64,000 nt of DNA from Halocaridina rubra (GCA_037179515.1 JAXCGZ010005701.1:97501-161500), one strand, 5' to 3'; shown: positions 21,426 to 34,289, counted from the first letter of the stretch. Notes: generated from the letters alone by a model not told the origin. Numbers and translations are program-made.

Positions 21426-21647
21426 CTATATCCTCCTCTTCAGAATCCCTTTTAAGGGCTTATGTTCGACATATTCCTCATATTTCCTATCATATCTTCC
21501 GAATCTTTCTGTTAGCGTAAGATGATATCTTTCTAAATAAGCAACAACAAGTGTCTCATCATCTTTGGCAAGTTCTGTTTGACACTGAACACAATCACGT
21601 TGAACCATTTCCCGAAGGCGTTGTAATGCCTCAGGTTTAACCGACAT
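21426..21647 (-). pseudogene. B1 gag N-terminus
   Basis: The likely start is the ATG at 21645-21647 (MSVKPEALQRLREMV), because the residues before it (to 21719) look like untranslated leader. The helix-rich DCVQCQTELAKDDETLVVAY matches the amphipathic N-terminal segment of BEL gag proteins. It ends at a frameshift around 21430 before the 21222 frame. Confidence 0.65.
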
Positions 21648-22394
21648 ATTGAGAAAGCAAATAGAACATAAGAGAACAACAGACAATAATTGATGTAAAT
21701 ATATTAACAAAGAAACCACGATCTTCTTTATGCATCCACAATGTAATAAACATTCACTCTGTAAAGAGTATCATAAGACAATCTTAAAAAATTTCAAGAT
21801 AACATAGTTATTCAATTTCGTCAATTATGACGCCAATACTCAAAGTGTAAAACACACTATTCATCAACTAAATGACACTGTTAAGTCAGTAACAGTAAAT
21901 GGAAAGTGTAACGTAAACCACACTGTTCCTCCAATAAATGACACTGTGCACCCAGCAGTAGGTGGATCACTACCTTCTGTTTATTTACTTAAACAAAGGA
22001 ATCAATACGACATTCTAGACATCGTTTAATGGGGCAAAATGTAACCATACAAATCCCTACAAACCACTGTTCACCCAGCCGAAATTGGGTACAAATATCC
22101 AAATTACTTAATGGAGGCTCAACTACGAAAGTATATTTCGTTTCCACAGAGAGATAAATACTTTATCCACACGGGAAAAAGATAATCTTATTTATTTCAA
22201 TAACCACTTAACTTTCAAAGTTATATTCACAATATTCATGCAAATACATGCAATGCTCTTCCTTTTTTTTCTGCTGAAATATGGACGATTTCAACCGTAG
22301 AGTTTTACACTAACTTCTTACAAGGCGGGAGTTTATCTAAAATGTACACCACCATTACCGTACCAATTCTCATCCGGTTCGAGGGACCAAAAGC
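21648..22394 (-). other. B1 5' leader with primer-binding site
   Basis: About 750 bases with no coding potential between the 5' LTR and gag. Next to the LTR, plus 22371-22389 reads CATCCGGTTCGAGGGACCA. An 18-base 3' end finishing in CCA is what a primer tRNA looks like. By my recollection it resembles insect tRNA-Tyr 3' ends (CCGGCTCGAAGGA plus CCA), so B1 probably used tRNA-Tyr; the isoacceptor is inference. Confidence 0.6.
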
Positions 22395-23366
22395 TGTGGA
22401 GGATTTCCTATGTGTTATTACCCTTCGATCTTATAACCCCCTAAATTCGGAAATCCTGACACGGCTTCGGTAGAGGCCTACAAACTATTTCAAAATTAAA
22501 ATCCTCTACCAATAAAATATAATTAATAGTACATGCATAGACATACATGCAAATATATAATAAGGGGATTTGTGAACTGTTGATATGTGAATGATTAAAT
22601 AAACTCTCCTCACCTTAAAGTAAAACTTCCTCATACAGAAAAATAAATTTTCCAACATATATTGTACCTACAAGTGTTCAATTAAATGAGCTCATTCTGT
22701 CCTTCACACGTAGTTAAAAAACATTGTTAGAAATAAGTTAAATCTGTACTCATCTATCCAAAAAACCCAAATGTCGTCAGCAATCACGGGGCTCTGAGTC
22801 AAACTCGAATATCTTCTGATTCACGTATCTTTTCCACGTTCTTCTGCTTGAGTGTCTCGTAGTGCCTCACAAGAGCAACTAATTACTCATTAACAAACTT
22901 ATATGTACTGTCAATAAACACAGTAAACATGAGCGCCTCGTAGCATCTCTCGACAGCAACTAAGAATAAGCTCACAAATAAAACAAAGCACAAACTCTAT
23001 CGTACATTCAGCACAAGAAAAATCATGTTCTGACCACGTGGACAATTATAATTGCGAAGAACTCTCTGTTTACACAAAGTAATCAATGTTATCATGACAC
23101 GGTAAAAGATTAATTGGCAGAAATCTTACCAAAGCAGATTTCGCTCTCGACTTTGGAGCTATACATACACTATGCATAAAAATACTTATACATACTATAA
23201 ATGAATGTGTATTTATATGCGTAAATTTAATATAATTGAATAAGTATACATACAATGTCTATAAATCTACATACATGCACTTAAACTACAATAAACAAAA
23301 CCATCATGCAAAACAACACTTACATATGTACGTAGAAATAAACTGTCTTGAAATATATTCAAGAAA
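22395..23366 (-). repeat. B1 5' LTR, intact
   Basis: 972 bases matching the split left LTR. It lacks G4, and so gives the pre-insertion sequence of that site. Its last bases read TTCAAGAAA where the left copy has TTCAAGACA, so the terminal CA is mutated here. Confidence 0.88.
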
Positions 23367-23371
23367 ATTGG

Positions 23372-24703
23372 CCTGTTGCTGTTAAGTCAAGAAAATACAG
23401 TGATCATGATAAAAAATATTCTTCTCATTAGAAATTGAGAGGCCTCTCTCAGAAGGAGTCATTGAACCCAGCAATTCGCCTTGTAGAGCTTAAGATTTAG
23501 TCACAACTAGTGAGTGACAAAAGAAAAGAATGGTTGTAGACTATTCGCGGACTATCAACCGATTTACGCTGTTGGATGCTTACCCTCTTCCAACAACTGA
23601 TTAACTGTTGAATAAAATGGCTCAGTATCGATCCTTTAGCACAATCGACCTAAAGTCTGCCTATCATCAAATTCCAATACGTAACAAGGACAAGCCATAC
23701 ACAGCTTTTGAAGTTTGTAATCAGCTGTATCAATTTACCCGGATCCCATTTGGGGAAACCAATGGTGCTGTTTGTTTCCAAAGGATAATGGACCAAGCTA
23801 TTGCTGACAGTGCTCTTGCAGATACTGTTGTGCATCTTGACAATATTACTGTCTATGGAAAACTAAAGAAGAGCACAATAACAACCTAGGAAGATTCATG
23901 GAGGCTGATTAGAGGACAAATTTGACCTTTAATCATGATAAGTGTTTTTTTTCAGTTTCATCAGTAGATTTCTTGGGTTATACTGTCTCTGATGAGAAGA
24001 TTAAACCCAATTCAGAATGTCTTCGGCCATTACAGGAGTTGCCCATTCCACAAGATATTGCTTCATTACATCGAGCTCTTGCTATGTTCTTATACTACTC
24101 ACAGTGGATAGCAAACCACTCTGAGGAAGTTGTTCCTCTGATTCAGGCTAAAACGTTTCCACTCTCTGATGCTGCTAAGGAAGTATTTAAATGATTAAAA
24201 GCTGAAATTGAGAACTCGGTAGTACAATCCACTGATGAAAGTATCCCAAATGTGATAGAGACGGTTGCATCTGAGCATGCTGTAGCAGCCACTCTGAATC
24301 AATCAGGAAGACCCGTGGCCTTCTTTTCTAGAACTCTTAGCCCTAGCCGAAGGAAATATTCTGCTATAGAAAAGGAGGCATGTGCAATAGTTGAAGCACT
24401 TTGCAAATGGCGTCATTATCTGACCGGGCGTCAATTTACTCTTCTTACTGATGAGAAATCAGTGGCTTTTATGTTGGACTCAAAGCAATCTGGCAAAATA
24501 AAAAATGACAAAATACAGGAAAACTGAGCTTGCCTGTAACAATATTGACATTCATTATTGGCCTAGCAAGGATAATATCCCTGCTGATGCATTGTCAAGG
24601 GTGCATTGCTCTGCTGTGGGTATGGAAACTTTATTGAATTTACACAATTCACTCTGCCACCCTGGTATAACACAAATGGTGCGCATTTTGTTAGAAATGC
24701 AAA
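23372..24703 (+). pseudogene. G3 reverse transcriptase and RNase H
   Basis: Opens with PVAVKSRKYSD immediately after the ATTGG duplication. RT motifs: SEGVIEPSNSP, MVVDYSRTIN, FSTIDLKSAYHQIPI, RIPFGETNGAVCFQR and VVHLDNITVYG, where the second Asp of YxDD is Asn, a catalytic loss. After a stop at 23889 the connection (FLGYTVSDEKIKPN) leads to RNase H: RPVAFFSRTLSPSRRKYSAI, EKEACAIVEAL and LLTDEKSVAF, with H of the usual TDHK replaced. WPSKDNIPADALSRVH ends it. Integrase zinc-finger residues HNSLCHPGITQMVR follow, up to a 178-bp insertion. Confidence 0.82.
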
Positions 24704-24881
<178 letters not shown>

Positions 24882-25397
24882 ATGCAAAACCATCCTTTTT
24901 CGTTGGAGGAGATGAAGAGGGTAACTTCCTCATGTCCAGTATGTGCTCAGTGTAAGCCACAGGTCTATCAACCCGATTCATCTCATTTAATCAAAGCAAT
25001 GGTTCCATTTGTGAGACTTAGTATTGATTTTAAAGAACCACTGCCATCATCATCAAAGAATCAATGTCTGCTGACTATTATTGACGAATTTTCTATTTCC
25101 CTTTCGCATTTGTATGCCCTGATATGAGCTCATGGACATTTATCAGATGTCTTAGTCAATTATTTGCAATATTTGGTATGCCTGCATGCATCCATTCTGA
25201 TAGAGGAGCTTCGTTTATGCCAGCAGTAAACTGGAAATCTATTGATCTTGCACTAAAATCAAAACGTCTACCTGTTTCTCATTGAGAGCTTGTTTTAGAG
25301 GATGCCCTACATTCAATCCGTACTCTAAACAGCTACAAATACTACTCCACACGAGCGCCTGTTTGCTTTTCAATGCCAGTCAACCAGCGGATACTCT
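24882..25397 (+). pseudogene. G3 integrase core, decayed
   Basis: HPFSLEEMKRVTSSCPVCAQ gives the CxxC of the zinc domain. LSIDFKEPLPSSSKNQCLLT contains catalytic Asp 1 and DEFSISLSHL follows. Beyond a stop at 25126 only fragments are readable: CLHASILIEELRL (with the central Asp region altered), then TPHERLFAF near the integrase end. The frame is cut at GYS by G5 and resumes at 30748 with LPTWL. Confidence 0.72.
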
Positions 25398-25770
25398 TGT
25401 AGTGGCATAGTGTATTTTCTTTCTTTATTTGGAGTGTTGTAGTGGTATGATATATGTCTTCTTTATTTATATATTAATTTATTTATTAATTGATATATAT
25501 ATTTTCACTTTATTTATTAATATTTTTTTCGTTGTTCTAAACTGATCCCTTAATTTTGCTTCTTTTTGTCATAACGAACTGTACGTTGTTTTGGTTTTCT
25601 GTTTTATGGCAACACTGACTCTGTACTTGCCACCTTTTTCGTCTAAAGTGATACTTTTGGTCTGTTCATTTTCGATACATAAAAATTGCTTGAAAATTAA
25701 TGACTTTGGCCTATTTTGTTACCTTAAATGATATTGTGGTAATCTTTATATCTTGTCAACAAGAACTACA
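25398..25770 (+). repeat. G5 5' LTR with a short (TA)5
   Basis: 373 bases. Includes GTTGTAGTGGTATGAT, a near copy of its own start about 37 bases downstream. At 25493-25502 the TA run is about five units, against about 134 in the 3' LTR. Confidence 0.9.
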
Positions 25771-25923
25771 AAGTGGTGACCATCGAAGTGACCAGATAGG
25801 AGTGACAAGATATTTGTAATTGACAAGATAGGCCTAAGTGACAAAATTTCTTCAGCATCATACCGGTAGGCAAGGCCTAGGTTTCTTTCAGTATTTGTAC
25901 TCCAAGATAAGCTGTCATAAACA

Positions 25924-26743
25924 ATGCCCGATTCTGATGATGATAAGTCTAGTGCTGTCAAGCACATAGCAGTGAAAGCCCCTGCATTCATGGACACCTG
26001 CGTGTCAGGGTGGTTTTCTATTCTTGAAGCTCAATTTGGCTTAGCTAATGTGAAATCCAGTGAAACAAAATTTTTCCATGTGTTATCTGCCTTGCCCCCT
26101 ACTGTTGTAGAACGTGTTCCCCAAGACAGTTTAAATAGGAGAGACTATGATATAATTAAAGCATACCTCACAAATCTTTTTGAACAGACCAAGCCTGAAC
26201 TTTTCAATGATTTGATAAGTAATACAGTAATGCATGGCAAGCCTTCAGTTTATTTAGAAGAAATTCGCAGAACTGCTTCTAAATTAGGAGTAACAGATGA
26301 CCTAGTGAAACATAAAGTCTTGCAGCAGTTCCCAGTAGTATTTCGGCAGTTTTAGCCTCTCAGCAAAATATGGATTTACCAGCTTTAGGCAAGCTTGCAG
26401 ATGAACTAGTGGTATTTTCTCAAAATAATAATAGGGCTAAACCCATCAATGTTGTTGATCAGTCGTCAGTTTCTCGTCAAGCTAGTACATCCCAGTATGT
26501 ATCAATTTCCAAGAATTCACCTGTAGGCCTAGGAGTGCTACCGTTCCATCAAAATCAACGGCCAAAAGTTTGTCGTGCCCATTTATATTATGGAACTCGG
26601 GCTAAATGGTGCAAGCCGTGGTGCCAATGGCCGAATAAATCTCAAAATATCCAGATGAAGGATTCTTCTAGAGCGCCGTCCCCAGCATCAACGTCTAGGT
26701 CCTCATCACCCGCACGGAATTTTCCTAGTTCGGAAAACTAATA
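25924..26743 (+). pseudogene. G5 gag with CHCC motif
   Basis: An ATG at 25924 (MPDSDDDKSSAV) opens 143 residues with KAPAFMDTCVSGWFSILEAQ, FFHVLSALPPTVVERVP and YLTNLFEQTKPELFNDLI, a capsid of the CsRn1/Kabuki kind. A stop-plus-shift at 26353-26370 leads to MDLPALGKLADELVVFSQ, the capsid end. Then comes the CHCC motif (about 26570-26625) and a Ser/Pro-rich tail ending at 26741. Two frame changes from an intact gag-pol. Confidence 0.8.
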
Positions 26744-27825
26744 AAGCAGACAGAAGAGAAAATTGTAGCTACGGCCACTTCTGTTCTGCCACTTCTACAG
26801 GTTGTAGCCAAAATTGGTTGTAGTGACATGGTCTTCACTGTGGATACAGGAGCAGCAGTCTCCATTATTCCATATAAGTATGTTTCAGAAATTTTATTAA
26901 GGCCAACAGCAGTTAATATTTCTACGGCCACTGGTGAGTCAATAAAAGTTTATGGTGAAATTATTCTTGACCTTGATATTCGGCAGTTGCGCCGTCGATT
27001 TAAGTGGACATTTGTTGTTGCAGATGTATGTACACCTTTATTAGGTAATGATTTTCTTTGCAATTTTGGATTGTTTATTGATTGTAAGAATAAAACTTTA
27101 CATGACAATATAACACAATGTTTTGTAAAAGGTGATATTGCAAATCATAATGTTTCTTATGTGATTAATAATTTGAACTATTTACCTGATTCTGTACAAC
27201 AGTTGTTCCAAGGTTTTCCCTCACTCTTGTCCTGTGTTAAGCCTCTTACAGCTAATAATTCTTTCAAGAATTCTAATGTTTTTCATTATATAGATACAGG
27301 GAGTTCTCCTCCGACATTTGCTAGATGTCGTCCGTTGGCTCCAGACAAATATTCTGCCGCCAAGGAAGCATTTAAGCAGTTGTTGGATATGGGCATTGTA
27401 CAACCCTCTAAATCACCTTGGGCTTCACCCATTCATTTAGTTCCTAAACCTAAGCCAGGAGAGTGGAGAGTATGTGGTGATTTTAGGCAACTTAATACTT
27501 TGACCAAGCCAGATAAATATCCTTTACCACATATTAGTAGTGTGTCATTAAAGCTTTACAAGAAAAAGATATTCAGTAAAATTGATTTGTTAAAAGCCTA
27601 TCACCAGATCCCTATGAATCCTTCAGATGTTGAAATGACAGCAGTAACCACACCCTTTGGGCTATTTGAATATTTATATGTATGCCTTATGGTCTTCGGA
27701 ATGCCCCTGCCACTTTTCAGCGTTTGATGGACAATTTATTTAGAAACCTTGATTTTGTATGTATTTGCCTGGATGATATTCTGATATTTTCAGAGAATAC
27801 AGAAGAGCACAAGAAACATAGTATT
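26744..27825 (+). pseudogene. G5 protease and reverse transcriptase
   Basis: The frame 26828-27727 begins inside the protease: MVFTVDTGAAVSIIP (DTGAA active site) and TPLLGNDFLCNFGLFIDCKN. RT follows with WASPIHLVPKPKPGEWRVCG, FRQLNTLTKPDKYPLPHI and FSKIDLLKAYHQIPM. A shift near 27690 changes frame, and MPYGLRNAPATFQRLMD, then CICLDDILIFS, supply the palm with a CLDD catalytic pair. A stop comes at 27825. Two lesions separate this from a continuous pol. Confidence 0.85.
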
Positions 27826-28062
27826 TGAAATCCTAAGCTGTAATAATCTTAAAATTTCTATTGATAAATGTGAATTCTTTAAAAATGAAATAGAATATTT
27901 AGGATATTTGATCACTGCTAATGGTTTAAAACCTGGTTCTCATAAACAGACAGATATTGTTGATTTTCCTAAGCCAGCAGATTCTGCTGCCTTACGTAGG
28001 TTTATAGGAATTCTCAATTACTATAGACAAATGGTACCGCATTTGCTGATGTTGTATATCCT

Positions 28063-30015
28063 TTGACCGAATTAATTAGATTACAACCTAAATCTAAAGA
28101 ACTAGTATGGAATTCGGAAGCAGAATCTGCCTTTGTAAGTGCTAAAGAGTCACTTAACAATGCTTGCACCATTGCATATTTCACTAGTAAGTGTAATTCT
28201 CCACTGCATCTGGTGACTGATTGTTCCCAAGTGGCAGCTGGAGCTGCGCTACACCAAATTCAGGATGGTAAATTTGTCCCTATTGAATTCTTTTCAAAGA
28301 AATTATCAGAAACTCAGAGGTGTTATTCTACTTTTGACCGAGAACTGCTTGCTGCGTATCTGGCTGTACTAAAATTTAAATATGTAATTGAAGGACGTGA
28401 AACCGTTTTATTTACTGATCATAAACCCCTTGTTTTTGCATTTAAGAATCTTCATACAGCCAAGTCAGATAGACAGCAACGATATTGGTGTTTAATTAGC
28501 GAGTGTATATCAGATGTTGTACATATCAAGGGTGCAGACAATGTTGTAGCAGATTGTCTTTCCAGACCATTACCTGTATCTTCTGTCTCAGTGGACTTAC
28601 ATGATTTAACCAGTATAGCTGAGAGCCAATCCACTGACACAGAAATTCTTAATTACAAAGAGAGATTGAAAATGTTCAAAATTCAGAATCATGACTTATA
28701 TTGTGACGTGTCAACACCCCATCCAAGACCATTTCTTCCCTTAGCTTGTCGTAAATCAGTATTTCAACTTATGCATAACATTTCACATCCAGGAGTCAAA
28801 GGTACGTTACGCCTTATCAAAGCTAGGTACTTTTGGCCTAATATGGATCGAGATATTCGAAGTTGGACTAAAGAGTGTACTTCTTGTCAGCAAGTTAAAG
28901 TGCACCGCCATACCCGTGCTCCTATTACAAATTTTACAGCACCTTTTGGGAGATTTGAATTTGTACATTTAGATATTGTTGGTCCTCTCCCTCCTAGTAA
29001 AGTCCCTGGCCAGTCTTTTACAGCATTAGAACAATATGTTCTTACCTGTATTGACAGATCTACTAGATGGTTGGAAGCCATCCCCATCACAGATATTTCT
29101 GCTGCCACTGTTGCTTTTGCTTTTATTAAAGGTTGGGTATCTCGTTTTGGAGTGCCATTATATGTTTTTACTGATAGAGGTGCTCAGTTTGAATCTGCAT
29201 TATTTCAGCAACTTTCCTCTATAATTGGATTTCATAGATTGAGTACCACTTCATATCACCCTCAATCCAATGGCATGGTTGAAAGAGCACATAGAGTATT
29301 GAAAGTATCTCTGATGGCACGTAAAGATGATTGGCTTGCTTCTTTACCAATAGTACTTTTAGGTTTAAGATGTGTCCCCACAGAGTCTGGAGTTTCTCCA
29401 TTTACTTTGGTGACAGGAAGTATGCTACTTAGTCCTAAAATCATGGTAACAACTGAAATTCCTTCTTTTGCACAACAAAAACAAATTGTCTCTGAATTTG
29501 TATCTCGAATGCGTGAATTAGATTTTTCTGAATCCTCTTATGGATACCTTCATTCATCCTCTGTTAAACCTTATGTTCCAAAAGATCTTGAATCATGTAC
29601 ACATATTTGGGTTAGAGTGGATCGTGTATGTCGCCCTTTAGAGGCTCCCTACTTTGGTCCACTTGAGGTTGTGGAACGTGGTGATAAATATTTTATTCTA
29701 CGTCAGCTTTCTGGAAATTTAACTACTGTATCTGTGGATAGATTGAAAGCTGCCTCAATACCAAAGACTATCAGTTCTAATGAGACAGAACCTACTGTAA
29801 ATAATGATTCTGTGCCAGAAGCTGTGAATTCTGATGTGATTGAACCAAGTGTAAATAATGATTTTTCTGATTCTAATTCCACAAATGACACAGATTCTGA
29901 TACATTAATTCCTAGTAGTGCATCTATTCCTGAAAATATTGATAATGAAGATGCTATTGAAGAGAAAATACCTCAATCTGTTGTTACGAAATCTCGCCGA
30001 GTTAGATTTAGTTAG
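28063..30015 (+). CDS. G5 RNase H and integrase, open frame
   Basis: 650 residues without a stop; the beginning is where the previous frame is lost, not a start codon. RNase H (1-170) has Asp53 (VTDCS), Glu93 (FDREL), Asp119 (FTDHKP) and Asp159. Integrase has His238, His242, Cys272 and Cys275, then a core with Asp304 (HLDIVG), Asp371 (FTDRGAQF) and Glu407 (GMVERAH), spaced DX35E as expected. A GPY/F-like module (APYFGPLEVVERGDKYFIL, about 525-545) precedes an acidic, Asn/Ser-rich tail with a basic end, SRRVRFS. All catalytic residues are present. RNase H removes template RNA and integrase inserts the cDNA. Confidence 0.9.
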   Translation: MTELIRLQPKSKELVWNSEAESAFVSAKESLNNACTIAYFTSKCNSPLHLVTDCSQVAAGAALHQIQDGKFVPIEFFSKKLSETQRCYSTFDRELLAAYLAVLKFKYVIEGRETVLFTDHKPLVFAFKNLHTAKSDRQQRYWCLISECISDVVHIKGADNVVADCLSRPLPVSSVSVDLHDLTSIAESQSTDTEILNYKERLKMFKIQNHDLYCDVSTPHPRPFLPLACRKSVFQLMHNISHPGVKGTLRLIKARYFWPNMDRDIRSWTKECTSCQQVKVHRHTRAPITNFTAPFGRFEFVHLDIVGPLPPSKVPGQSFTALEQYVLTCIDRSTRWLEAIPITDISAATVAFAFIKGWVSRFGVPLYVFTDRGAQFESALFQQLSSIIGFHRLSTTSYHPQSNGMVERAHRVLKVSLMARKDDWLASLPIVLLGLRCVPTESGVSPFTLVTGSMLLSPKIMVTTEIPSFAQQKQIVSEFVSRMRELDFSESSYGYLHSSSVKPYVPKDLESCTHIWVRVDRVCRPLEAPYFGPLEVVERGDKYFILRQLSGNLTTVSVDRLKAASIPKTISSNETEPTVNNDSVPEAVNSDVIEPSVNNDFSDSNSTNDTDSDTLIPSSASIPENIDNEDAIEEKIPQSVVTKSRRVRFS

Positions 30016-30116
30016 ATTTAATTTTTGTATCTATGTCTCCACATATATATTATATATCTATATTTTCTATTATCAGTGTTAAAAACTAATGTACTCCTGT
30101 ACTGGCAGGGGAGTGT

Positions 30117-30747
<631 letters not shown>

Positions 30748-31344
30748 CTCTCTCCCAACGTGGCTTTTTTCTCTAAGGCCTGTCCTAGTAAAATACCATG
30801 TCAGAGAATCCAAGTATGACCCTATTATTGAAGAGACACAGCTCATAGAAGCAAATCCTTGGTATGCCCACATACGTTTCTCTAATGGCAAGGAAACTAT
30901 TGTATCAACTCGACACCTGGCTCCAGCAAATGATGTTCAGAATATTACTCAGAAAAATGATAACTCTCAACACCTGGTTCCAGCAAATGATGTTCAGAAT
31001 AATACTCACAGGACTGATCATTTTCATTCTCCCGTGCTGAAAGTGTAGATATTGTGAAAAGACAATTATACAACAGTACTGAAACGAATCAACCAAATGA
31101 TGCCAGTCAACCTGATTCTTTGGGCGTCCCAATGACTCAGAGAACTCAGCGTCCTTCACTCTCACCTGAAGACGAGGTGCCGGTACCTTTGCGTAGACCT
31201 GAGCTCCAATGTCGACCTCCAAATTGCTTAGATTTGAAAATTTCAGTATTTGAATGTGTTTATAATATACTTATATGCTTATTGCTAATAGCCATTATGT
31301 GTTGTATGCTTTGATATAGTGGTTTTCTTGTCAGTAAGGATGAA
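30748..31344 (+). pseudogene. G3 polyprotein C-terminus
   Basis: Resumes after G5 with LPTWLFSLRPVLVKYHVRES and HIRFSNGKETIVSTRHLAPA, the region after integrase. A short in-frame tandem duplication follows (HLAPANDVQNITQKND and HLVPANDVQNNTHRTD, 30916-31020). A slip near 31048 changes frame to a Ser/Pro-rich end with PLRRPELQCRPPNCLDL, the basic tail, then a hydrophobic stretch FECVYNILICLLLIAIMCCM to the stop at 31314. Confidence 0.68.
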
Positions 31345-31502
31345 TGTTATAATATTCTCTTATTGTAGTTTTTCATTTTTTTATGATTGTATTTCTTATA
31401 ATTGTAATTATAAATTCTAATTCTCTTACCATTTTTTATTTTATTTGCAGATGCTTGCAGTTGTATTTATGTAGAATAAAGCCTTAAATACTACTATGGC
31501 TT
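31345..31502 (+). repeat. G3 3' LTR
   Basis: Starts TGTTATAATATTCTC and ends near ATACTACTATGGCTT, matching the partial left copy. A (TTC)n array begins at its very end, so the 3' terminus is blurred. Confidence 0.65.
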
Positions 31503-31558
31503 CTTCTTCTTCTTCTTCTTCTTCTTCTTCTTCTATTCTTATTATTATTATTATTATT
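31497..31558. repeat. (TTC)n followed by (TTA)n
   Basis: About 12 TTC units, then a short ATT run, at the right edge of G3. The last CTT of the LTR is the apparent seed. Confidence 0.9.
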
Positions 31559-32310
<752 letters not shown>

Positions 32311-32326
32311 GTATATATATGGTTTT

Positions 32327-32968
32327 ATTTTAGAGAAGGGGATTATTGGAATAAGGCTTTTTTATATGAATAGAATGATAGATAACACTAAAACAATAAT
32401 AATAAACTCTATATTTACCAAGTGCAGCCTCTTAATAATGAAGAGACAAATTTTAAAAATATAAGCCATTTTTGGTTTGCATAGTCTGTCGTTAACACTG
32501 TCACACATATTAGGCTCTGATGCGATTTCGTTTCCTTACTAATGCATTATGAGACTTTTGATGCGTTTCTTAATTGTCTTTTGCTTTGTTAAGATGCATC
32601 ATGGGCTAATTTTTGTAAGCTTCATTTTATAGGTCCTTTTCAGCCAATCACAAACATTGTTTCTTCATTTTTCTTTCTACTCATTTTGGTATCATGGCCG
32701 ATCCGATTCGTAATTGTACCTGTTGTAGTTATGTTTATTTTTTCATAATTGCTAAATTTCATGGTAAATTTTACGTAAACACGGCCAAGCAATCACATTT
32801 TTTCTTGAGTACAGCACTTTACCAATATCTTTGAACTGCCCGAAGTGTAATTCCAAATTGTTATTCAGAGTAAGGTAAGTGTACAGTTTAATCATATATT
32901 TATTATGTTTCCCCAAGGGGGTTTGGGGGGCTATGCCCCTGGTTAAGGAAGAGAATAATCCCCTCTTC

Positions 32969-32971
<3 letters not shown>
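32327..32971. mobile_element. Short DNA transposon with TTTAGA..GGGGATTATT ends
   Basis: The left end reads TTTTAGAGAAGGGGATTATT (about 32326). The complement of the right end reads ATTTAGAAGAGGGGATTATT (to about 32971), so the ends are inverted repeats flanked by TA-rich sequence. Inside, 32695-32880 gives MADPIRNCTCCSYVYFFIIA and, after one stop, NCPKCNSKLLFR, with CxxC pairs, then CAGAGTAAGGTAAGT, a splice-donor-like sequence. Near the right end is a GGGGTTTGGGGGG..GCCCC block. I do not recognise the family. Confidence 0.45.

Positions 32972-33057
<86 letters not shown>
32972..33057. repeat. (TA)n array
   Basis: About 43 units, bounded on the left by the previous transposon end and on the right by CACCTTGTTG of the next repeat. 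Confidence 0.97.
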
Positions 33058-33061
<4 letters not shown>

Positions 33062-33232
33062 CTTGTTGCTTTTTTGCACGATTTTTTTATACACAAAATT
33101 GTAATAACGCCCCCCAAAAATAATGGTAAAAAAATTAAAATTTCCCAAATAACGCCGGAAAAAAAAAATTACACTTCTTCCACTAGTACAAAGAGGATTA
33201 CATTAAGAAAAGATCATCATCATTATATATAT
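33058..33232. mobile_element. Family C short repeat (CACCTTGTT...)
   Basis: Begins CACCTTGTTGCTTTTTTGC, continues with a block of ACGCCCCCCAAAAATAAT, and ends with AGAGGATTACATTAAG and AAAAGATCATCATCAT next to TA. Related copies start at 34849, 49474, 50647 and (reversed) 57368. It always touches TA-rich sequence, which suggests transposition into TA sites. It codes for nothing. Confidence 0.6.
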
Positions 33233-33481
33233 ACAGTGTTACCCCGGTTATTCGCGCTTCTTGGTTCGCTTTCTCACTCTATCGCGTTTTTTTTTTTTGG
33301 ATAAATTATTATTTTATTTCATGGGTATATGCAAATATATTAAAATATAAAAAAAAAAATTCTCAGTATTTTAATTTTTTTTTTATTGAAAAAAACATAT
33401 TTCATTATTTAATTGATAAAAAAAGAATATTTCCCAGCCTACGAATAATAAAACAGTAAAACATAGTAAAAAACATAAATG

Positions 33482-33652
33482 TAGATAGATAGATAGATAC
33501 GTTTATTGACCACCTCTTTTGAAAAGTACAGTATAATCTTTACAAAAGGAATATTTGGTCCAAATTACAATGAATAAATACAATAGATTTTGTACAATCA
33601 TCAAATAAGTAGATGAATTTTAAATTAATATACATTGTACTAATAACTGAAT
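33482..33652 (-). mobile_element. Short retroposon in P3 with (TAGA)n end
   Basis: Compared with P2, P3 carries about 170 extra bases starting GATAGATAGATAGATACG and ending near ACTGAATGAT, placed within the leader where P2 has TTTAGATATACGTACG. Read on the minus strand it ends in a TATC tandem run, the typical 3' end of a small LINE or SINE. No protein is encoded in the fragment. Confidence 0.6.
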
Positions 33653-34289
33653 GATATACGTACGTACAGTATAACTCACAGTATTGCATCATATGAAATA
33701 GTGTTCGATAGCGTACAATGCATTGGGGTCGCAGCTACGTGAGCTAGCATATATATTTATATTTCCAGTAGTTTCATGATTTTATTGATAAAAAAGACGT
33801 ATTTATTAGCCTAAGAATAATAAAACTGTAAAAAATAGTAAAAAACATAAATACTAAAAGTATTGCAACATGTAAAATACGATACCGCTATCAGCGTTTT
33901 GGACAAAGACTCGTTCAGTCTAACTCATGTGTGCGCCGTTCACGTTGTGCTTATTAAACGTTTTGCTTGTGTTCGATAGCGTACAATGTATTGGGGTCGA
34001 AGCTACGTGAGCTAGCATATATATTTATCTTTCCAGTAGTTTCATGATTTTATTGATAAAAAAACGTATTTCGTAGCCTAAGAATAATATAACAGTAAAA
34101 AATAGTAAAAAACATAAATACTAACAGTATTGCAACATGTAAAATACGATACCGCTATCAGCGTTTCGGACAAAGGCTTCCACCATCTTCCATTGTCTCG
34201 CCTCACTTGTGTGCGCCATTCATGTTGTGCTTATTATTATTAATATGTTTTGCTTGTGATTTTTTTACTCGCATATTTTAACCTTTGCA

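Larger units (their letters stand above)
12100..23366 (-). mobile_element. B1: BEL/Pao retrotransposon inserted in G3
   Basis: The two LTRs are 12100-18837 (interrupted by G4) and 22395-23366, each about 970 bases without the insert. Coding is on the minus strand: gag with DUF1759-like sequence, zinc knuckles, a DUF1758-like peptidase and the end of a BEL-type RT region. The five bases ATTGG stand on both sides (12095-12099 and 23367-23371), a clean 5-bp target duplication. Most of RT, all RNase H and all integrase are missing, so B1 is an internally deleted copy. Confidence 0.9.
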
